The notes beneath the pieces were generated by a model, which searched no databases, was not told the DNA's origin, and saw only the letters and a list, made by a program, of their open reading frames with translations. This document shows, piece by piece, positions 27,107 to 33,703 of a stretch of DNA of 33,703 nt. The translations under genes were made by a program, and so were the position numbers. Position 1 is the first letter of the stretch. Each line of letters begins with the position of its first letter. The stretch comes from Neocallimastix lanati (nom. inval.). Lineage: Eukaryota; Neocallimastigomycota; Neocallimastigomycetes; Neocallimastigales; Neocallimastigaceae. The stretch covers positions 1 to 33,703 of the forward strand of contig JACVTC010000385.1 in the NCBI GenBank assembly GCA_016946835.1, read 5' to 3'.

Positions 27107-30100
27107 ATAAGAAAGAGAAGTGAATTTTCTATTATTCTTTAAATATTCTTGATATATTCTTTGATTCCTTGGATTATTTTCAACTTCATAAGAAGGCACC
27201 CAATTACTTGAACTTTTATATTTGTATCTAACTCTATATTCGTAGCAGTTTTTCTTGTAGTTTGTCCTAAATCCAGAAATTTCAATAATATCATTAATGG
27301 ATTCATTGTGCGAACTTCTATTTAAAAACTTTTGCAGAGTTGGGACATAAGGTTCCAATTCAGAGATATGAAAGATTGGATGATGTTTTGGAAAAGGTGA
27401 CTTTTTAAGATCAATTTTATAATTATCATTCTCTAAAACATCGATTACCTTGTAAGGTCCATATTTGCAAGGAGCGAGTTTAGAACAATCTTCAATATTT
27501 AAGGAAGGAGGTGCTTGAATCCAAACCAAGTCACCTTCTTTTATTACAGGAGGTGGCATCCTTTTCTTATCCGCATAATTTTTATATAATTCTTTAGATC
27601 TTAATAAGACATCTTTAATATGATTAAAACTTGTACTTACATTTTTAATAAATTTACTATTAGTATCAACTTGGGGTAGTAAGAAATATTCGTCCATAGA
27701 TGGATGAAATCCATAGTTAATAAAGAAAGGTGTTTCTTTTGTAGATTCATTGACTGAATTATTATAAGCGAACTCTGCAAGATAGATCCAATTAATCCAA
27801 TCATCGTGATAATAAGATCTTGAATAAGCTCTTAAATACTGTTCAATAAAGGAGTTGCATCTCTCAACTTGACCAACAGTCTCATGATGATCTGTTGTAG
27901 CTAATTTGGATTTAATATTAAGTAATTTCATGAATTCCTTCCAAAGTGCACTTGTAAACTGAGGACCTCTATCTGTATACATATCATAAGGAAGGCCATG
28001 TAATTTATAAACATTATTCATAAATGCTTTGGCAGTTTGTTTTGCATCAGGAATTTGTTTGAAAGGTATTAAGTGAATCATTTTAGAGAAACGATCCACT
28101 ACAACCATTATTACCGTATATCCCTTTGAATCCGGGAGGCCACATAAAAAGTCAACTTCTATAGATTTCCAAGGTCTATCAGGTGTTTCCAACGGTTGTA
28201 GAAAGCCATATTTCCTATGTCTATTAATTTTGTTTCTTGCACAACATTCACAGGAATTGACAAATTTTATAACATCATCTTGCATTTTGGGCCACCAAAA
28301 GTTTCTTGTAATTAATTCAAGAGTTCTTTTAATTCCAAAATGACCAGCGGAAGGCTTTTCATGATATTTAGTTAAGATTTCTAATCTTAAAATTTCAGGA
28401 ATATAAATTAAATTATTATATAATATAATATTATCCTTTATTTTGAACTTATTCATTTTCCTAAAGGGTTTATAGGACATATCATTTTTAATATTCTGTG
28501 GGCTAAAATAGAGTCTAATATCATCAGCTGTGGCATCTGTTTTTGTAGCTTCTATAATTCTTTCTAAAAGATCGCTAACAACACCAATAAAACATGGAAC
28601 TTCCTTTACATTTTTTATGTCAAGAATATTTTCGGTATTAGTTTCTTCATTATTTTTTATATAATCTAGTCTTCTTGAAAGAGAATCAGGTTTTCCATTA
28701 TTGGAACCTTGTCTATAAATTAATTCAAAATTATATTCTTGGAAGAACATATGCCATCTATGTTGCCTTTGATTACCAATTTTACCACCAAGGGTATATA
28801 ATAAGTTCCTATGATCAGTATAAACAGTTATTTTGTATTTCGCACCAAGTAATAAATGTCTCCATGCCAAAAAGGCTTCTCTAATAGCTAACAACTCCTT
28901 GTCTGTAATAGTATAATTAATTTCTGCACCTTGTAAGCTTCTTGAGAAATATGCAACTGGATGTAATTTATTATTATCATCCTTTTGTGATAAAATAGCA
29001 CCAAGGGCAAAGTTACTTGCATCACATTCAACAATAAATGGTTTATTATTATCCGGATGGAATAAAACTGGAGAACTGGTTAATCTTTTCTTTAATTCTG
29101 AGAATGATTCTTCACATTTGTTATTCCAATTAAATTTAATATTTTTTCTGGTTAAATTATGTAAAGGGTTTGCAATTTTTGCAAAATCTTTAACAAATCT
29201 TCTATAATAATTGCAAAGACCTAAAAACCTCTGTACGTCCTTTAAGTTATTTGGTTGAGGCCAGTCTTTAATTGATTCTATTTTCTTCGGATCGGTAGTG
29301 ACACCTTGACCTGATAATACATATCCAAGGAATTCAACTTTCTCTTTATCAAATTCGCATTTTTCTAATTTTGCATATAAGTTATTATTAATTAATGCTT
29401 GCAAAACCTCCCTAACTTGTTTATGATGTTCTTTTAAATCTTTGGAGTAGATTAAAATATCGTCTAAATAAAGAATAACACTTTTTTCTAAATATGGTCT
29501 TAGTACCGAATTAATAAACGATTGAAAAGTAGCTGGTGCGTTTTTTAAACCAAATGGCATAACTAAGTATTCATAGTGACCATATTTAGTTCTGAAAGCT
29601 GTCTTGTATTCATCCCCTTCCTTAATACGGATTAAATTATAGGCTGAACGTAAATCTAATTTTGTAAAATACTTTGCTCCTTTAACCTTTTCAATAATTT
29701 CATTAATAAGAGGTATGGGGTACGAGTTTCTTATAGTAACAGCGTTTAACTTCCTATAGTCTACGCATAACCGAAGTGTACCATCTTTTTTCTTTTGGAA
29801 TAGAACTGGATAACCTGCAGGTGATTCAGATGGTCTAATAAATCCTTTTTTTAGGTTTTCTTTTATATATTCTTTCAAAACTTTATTTTCCTCTTCGGTT
29901 AAGGGATAGATTGGACCATAGTGAAGGGAAGCGTCCTTCTCCAGCACTATTTTGCAGTCGGTTAAACGATGTGGGGGAAGTTTATCGGCTTCGGCTTTAC
30001 TAAAAATAATAAATAGATCACGATATTGAGGCGGAATATCTTCAATATTTGGATCTTCATTGTCATTTTTATTAATTTCTTTATTTGATAAGAAGGAATA

Positions 30101-30997
30101 TATTAAAAAATTGTAATTATAGTCATTGTTTAAATTAAAATTATTTTTTAAATATTTATTTTGTTTTTTGAAATAATATTTATATTTATTAATAAAATAA
30201 TGATTTTTATTAAAAAATTTTTTATAATTAAATTTATCACAAAATTTTGAAAATTTATTAAGGTTAAGGTTATTAAGTTTTTTATTAAAAAATTTTTTAT
30301 TATAATTAAACTTCTGATCAAATTTTTTTAAATTTTTTGAAAAATTTTTATAATTAAATTTTTTTATTGATCTATTAAAAAGTAAATAATTTTTTAAAAT
30401 TTTATTTTTCATCGACTGTAGATATAAATTGTTTTTGCAATATTTATTAGGATTTTTGTTATTTTTATTTGAAAAATAATAATTTAAGTAAGAATATAAT
30501 ATATTCTTATCATAATTATAGTGAATTTTGAATTTTCGCATGAATTGATTACCAAAAAGTAGATCAGTTGGTATGCAATTTGTTATTAGAAATTTTTCAT
30601 TGTAATTTTTAAAATAAAATTTTTTATTCTTTTGTATTTTTATTTGAAATTTTAGCCAAACGTACTGATCTATCTTAGTAGTAGAACCAGATATACCTTT
30701 GACTGAAATTTTATTTTTTAAATTATAAATTTTTAAATTTAGTTTTTGAACTAAATTTTTTGTAATAAAATTACAAAATGATCCAGAATCTAGCATAGAT
30801 TCAGATGTAATTTTTTGGTTATTTTTAATTTTTAATTTATTATTATTAATTGGTAGTCTTGTTGGAATGTAGCAATGGAATAAAAGAAAAGTTGAAGGTA
30901 GTTTTTGGGTTGTGATGTTATCAAATGAAGGAAAGTTATAATAAATTGTTTTTACATTTTTTGATGAATTGGACTCCGAGTGAAGTCCTTCATTTAG
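27101..30997 (-). CDS. pol: Element E Pol with chromodomain (expressed by -1 frameshift)
   Basis: The frame is open from the slippery site (first shifted codon at 30997). The internal ATG at 30796 gives 1231 residues (numbering used here) but is not the natural start. Protease begins [10 protein letters not shown] (Asp at 3). A striking Lys/Asn/Phe/Tyr-rich spacer occupies about 110-235. RT has [22 protein letters not shown] and YLDDILIYS (about 440). RNase H has CDASNFALGAIL (about 590), TDKELLAI and YTDHRNL. Integrase has HEKPSAGHFG...CECCARNK (about 810-850), VDFLCGLP (about 880), TDRGPQF (about 940) and the Glu in VGQVER 35 residues later. In place of the common HPQTDGQ it has HHETVGQ. 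A GPY module (KYGPYKVIDV) and a chromodomain-like end (YRVRYKYKSSSNWVPSYEV) follow. All catalytic residues are present. Confidence 0.92.
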
Positions 30998-31003
30998 TTT
31001 TTT
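30964..31003 (-). promoter_or_regulatory. -1 programmed ribosomal frameshift signal of element E
   Basis: Gag ends TCA AAA AAC TAA, containing A AAA AAC (31003-30997) just before the stop. The -1 frame reads CTA AAT GAA and is open through pol. Directly downstream ATGAA-GGACT pairs with AGTCC-(AA)-TTCAT (30964-30993), with an 8-nt loop. In A the inner stem is the same, but the outer stem is TTGAT/ATCAA, a compensatory change. Confidence 0.82.
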
Positions 31004-32070
31004 GAATTATTATTATTTGCACTATTATTACTGTTATTATTAATTTTATTAAAGTTATTATTATTATGGACTTTATTATAATTATTATTATAATATTTGT
31101 TATAATTGTTATTATTATTATATTTATTATTATTGTTGTTGTTGTTATTGTGGACATTAGAAGGCTTTTTCTTTAAATTTTTATTACCATTAGATTTTAA
31201 TTGACCTTTAGATTTCAAGGAATTTTCGTAAAGAATACATCTAGTATAAATAGTACTAAGATCGAGGAAATTCATCCATTTTTTCTATTTCTTCCTGGAA
31301 CCTTGGGTGCAATCCATTATAAAAGAATAAAACTAAAGCTTCTTCATTCCAATTCAAACATGTTGTAAGGGTTCGAAATTCATCAATATAATCATTAATT
31401 TTCCCAAATGTGTGAGAAATTTTTGCGAGTTGGATCATGGCTAATTTCTTACTGGCAACATTATTAAAAGCTTTCCTTAATTCTTTAATCAATTCTTCTA
31501 ATGTTGCTGGACTTCTATCTTTATATTTGGCATAATACCAATTACGAGCACCATCTCTTAAGCGTGACTTAACATAATTAATTTTTACATCCATAGTAGA
31601 TTCACAGTTAGGATAAGTCTTAAAAGTATCTTCACAGAGCTGACAAAAGAGATCGGTTTCCTTAGTATCCCCAGTGAAAAATCCAGGTTCTGGGACTTCT
31701 TGAAGTGTATTGGGAATAGTATTCCTCATTATTACATCATTGTCTGCCTCTCTTCTTGTTGATATAGAAGCGTTATCATCTTGATTTTGAGAAGCATTAA
31801 CATTAGGAATAAAATCGAATTTCTGATTTAAAATGCTGGTAATAGAAGAAAGTTGTTTTATGATATTCTTGTTATCCCTATTTAAAGTAAAAAGTTTCTT
31901 TTGAAGATCTTCATTATATTTATTAAAATCTTCTCTTGATAAGAATGTAACTTCTGCATCTTTTGCCAGTTCAGAGACGGTAATCTGAACGTCTGTTCTT
32001 AGCTTATTTACTTCCGACATAGGAGCAAAGTCAGGATAGGAGTTTGCCCACCGTTATTATAAAGGGACAT
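30994..32070 (-). pseudogene. gag: Element E Gag, two frameshifts
   Basis: This is the homolog of the intact family A Gag. By alignment the original ATG is at 32070 (MSLYNN). A missing base just after it breaks the frame, so the best open stretch restarts at an internal ATG (32020, [10 protein letters not shown]) and runs to 31256. There, after DEFP, only 4 nt instead of the 6 in A precede the Leu codon, so the frame ends with RS-stop. It resumes as LSTIYTRCILYENS (frame 30994-31275). The rest matches A: coiled coil, [26 protein letters not shown], and an Asn/Tyr-rich tail without a zinc knuckle. The end retains the frameshift signal. Two indels in one gene beside an intact pol could also be consensus errors. 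Confidence 0.85.
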
Positions 32071-32093
32071 ATCAAGGTGATTCTCTTTTCTAA

Positions 32094-32104
32094 GGTAAGG
32101 TTAT
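32094..32104 (-). promoter_or_regulatory. Element E self-primer binding site
   Basis: The interior begins ATAACCTTACC on the transcribed strand. GTAAGGTTAT, its 10-nt complement, lies in the 5' LTR at 32328-32319, 37 bases after a TATA box starting at 32365. The site is the same as in family A although the LTRs have diverged. Confidence 0.72.
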
Positions 32105-32842
32105 TGTTAAAAAGTAAACAGGTTGAATTTAACGAGGAATCAGGTTGATATATCTATATAATATAACTATATAGATATAAGTAAATTACTAAAATAAAAG
32201 AGTTATAAAGTTAAAAATTTGTTAATTTAACACTTAATTAAAACTAATAATTGGTTTGATATGATAAAAATTTTTATTTATTAATAAAAATATATAGTTA
32301 TATTATAATAGGTTAACTATAACCTTACAAAGGACAAAAAGATAAATTTGAATTTTCTTTTTATACTTTGTAGGTTTGAGAATATTGATAATAATAATAT
32401 AAAGTTGATAATAATAATATTTAGTATAAGAATATGTTTAATATAAATAAATTATATTTTTTAATCTAATATATTAGCTAATATATATAATATAATATTA
32501 AATTTAAATATTTAATATAGTAATTAATAATTAATAATTAATTAAATCAATATAACATAAATTAATACATAAACATTAATTTATGAATCAAGGATGACAT
32601 GACCAAATGATTCATGTTAATAAATATTTTATTTATTAATAATATTTAAGTTTAATATGATATCATTAGAATCAGTAGGCCTAAGCTGGTCCTAAGATGA
32701 TCAAATAACTTATAATATTATAAAATAAATAAAATTTAAAGAATAATTAATGAATTATAAATTTTTATTAATTATTTTGTTTTTAATAATTTTTAATTGA
32801 AATTAATTGAAATTGAAATTTAATTCAGTTGTAATTTCGACA
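32105..32842 (-). repeat. 5' LTR of element E
   Basis: 738 bp, the partner of 25815-26549. Differences seen are an extra AA near 32216, an extra T near 32790, and G for A three bases from the outer end. It drives gag-pol with TATAAAAAG at 32365 and a predicted start near 32328. Confidence 0.9.
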
Positions 32843-33620
32843 TAAGATAATATTATATTATTCTTTACTTAATATTACTTTACTATATTTTCTATACTAA
32901 AATATTTTCTAAATATATTTTTTTTTATATTTTTATTAAAAGTTTCTAAAATATTATCAATAATTCTATATTTTTACTATTAATATCAATATCTATAATT
33001 TACCTTAAATTTTATTATTTTATTAAAGTGTTTATTATCAATATTAATATTTTATTTTTATTTTCAAATATATTATTATATTATTATTATATTGTATCAA
33101 TATTAAACTTGTATTCTTTTAGTATTTTATTTTATTTTTAAATTGATTATTTAATATTTTTTTATTCCCCACAAATAAATCAAATCTTAATTGATTAATA
33201 ATAAATATTAAATATATTATAGTTTTTAAATTTATTTTATATAAAATATAAGATATTATATTAACATTCTTGATTAAAATAACTTTATTTTTCTGTAAAA
33301 TCTTTTTAAATTTTGTTTGTTACTTTTCGTATATATTAAATAATTTAGTTTTAGTATATGAAAATATAAAATTATATAAACAAAATTTATTAAAATAAAA
33401 ATACTTATGAATTAGTTAATTTAAATTAATATAAAATTTTAAGTAATTAGTAATAGTAAATATTTTTTTTTAAATATGATAATAAAATGTAGAAAGGCTT
33501 ACATATTTATTTTTTTTCAAAAAGTATAAATAAGTGAAGTTTTTCAATAATTAAAATGTAGACAAAAAAATATTGAAAATAAATAATTAAATAAAATTCT
33601 AATAAAACCCGAACATAACA
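32843..33620 (+). repeat. Repeat H, right copy (inverted relative to 7078-7916)
   Basis: This 778-bp block is an inverted, slightly diverged copy of the left H repeat. It ends CGAACATAACA at 33620. The roughly 60 bases that form the H terminus at 7860-7916 are missing at the element E junction. A TATAAATA box at 33525-33532 suggests plus-strand orientation. No primer-site complement follows the end. The remaining 33621-33703 is AT-rich with no feature I can support. Confidence 0.6.
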
Positions 33621-33703
33621 TTTAATTATTTGTTTTAAAACTTTATTGAAAAATAATACTAAATATTAAAATAATAAAATAATTGTAATTATTGATTCTG
33701 TTA

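Larger units (their letters stand above)
25815..32842 (-). mobile_element. Element E: near-complete Ty3/gypsy retrotransposon
   Basis: This 7028-bp element has LTRs of 735 and 738 bp that differ by a few small indels and at least one substitution. It has a self-primer site, gag, a -1 frameshift signal, a full pol with chromodomain, and a purine tract. The flanks TAATT and TAAGA do not match as a target duplication, and the sequences beyond them come from different repeats (F-type LTR left, H right). Gag has two frameshifts, so this copy is probably not autonomous. Confidence 0.9.

Noticed and set aside
1-33703. Mitochondrial or plasmid origin because of extreme AT content
   Set aside because: There are no mitochondrial genes, rRNA or tRNA, and the content is nested LTR retrotransposons with chromodomains, which are nuclear.

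Overview
The window looks like gene-free, repeat-packed DNA from an extremely AT-rich fungal nuclear genome. Coding stretches use the standard code and are rich in Lys, Asn and Ile. Noncoding stretches are almost pure A/T with long homopolymers. All recognisable proteins are Gag-Pol parts of Ty3/gypsy (Metaviridae-type) LTR retrotransposons, several with chromodomains. An anaerobic gut fungus (Neocallimastigomycota) is my best guess, and a Glomeromycotina-like fungus the second. This is inference from composition only. No host gene, tRNA, rRNA or CRISPR array is visible.

Layout, using local family names A to H. (1) 1-342 is an integrase fragment of a foreign lineage. A 182-bp insert (343-524) separates it from a decayed family A element on the minus strand: pol 525-2751, gag 2748-3818, 5' LTR 3853-4565. 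(2) 4615-7076 holds three solo LTRs. A D-like one (4620-6221) is itself split by a family A solo LTR (5465-6173), and a second D-like one (6228-7071) sits 6 bp further on. All three have exact 5-bp target duplications. (3) 7078-7916 is repeat H, which recurs inverted at 32843-33620. (4) 7920-21744 is element D on the plus strand, with 882-bp LTRs and target duplication CATTA. It is split inside its protease codons by element C (11124-18186, minus strand, 771-bp LTRs that look identical, target duplication AATGG). C carries one intact Gag-Pol frame with a chromodomain. (5) 21751-24360 is an internally deleted family F element. A family A LTR (24361-25068) and a second F-type LTR (25093-25814) follow. 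(6) 25815-32842 is a nearly complete family E element on the minus strand, related to A.

The most interesting signals concern retrotransposon mechanism. In A, C, D and E the sequence next to the 5' LTR is not a tRNA-type primer site. It is a perfect 10-12 nt complement of a segment of the same LTR lying about 37 nt (37-40) downstream of a TATA box. This is the arrangement expected for Tf1-like self-priming. F instead has a conventional TGG-initiated tRNA-type primer site. Gag-Pol expression also differs between families. A and E have a textbook -1 slippery site (A AAA AAC) abutting the gag stop, followed by a stem that covaries between them. F joins its ORFs by a UAAUG stop-start overlap. C uses one long frame. 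D is broken by a one-base shift.

Relative ages by eye: C entered D, and D entered the H/F junction. The D LTRs differ at 2 sites and the C LTRs at none, which agrees with that order. Coordinates of LTR ends come from repeat boundaries and target duplications read by eye, not from computed alignments.
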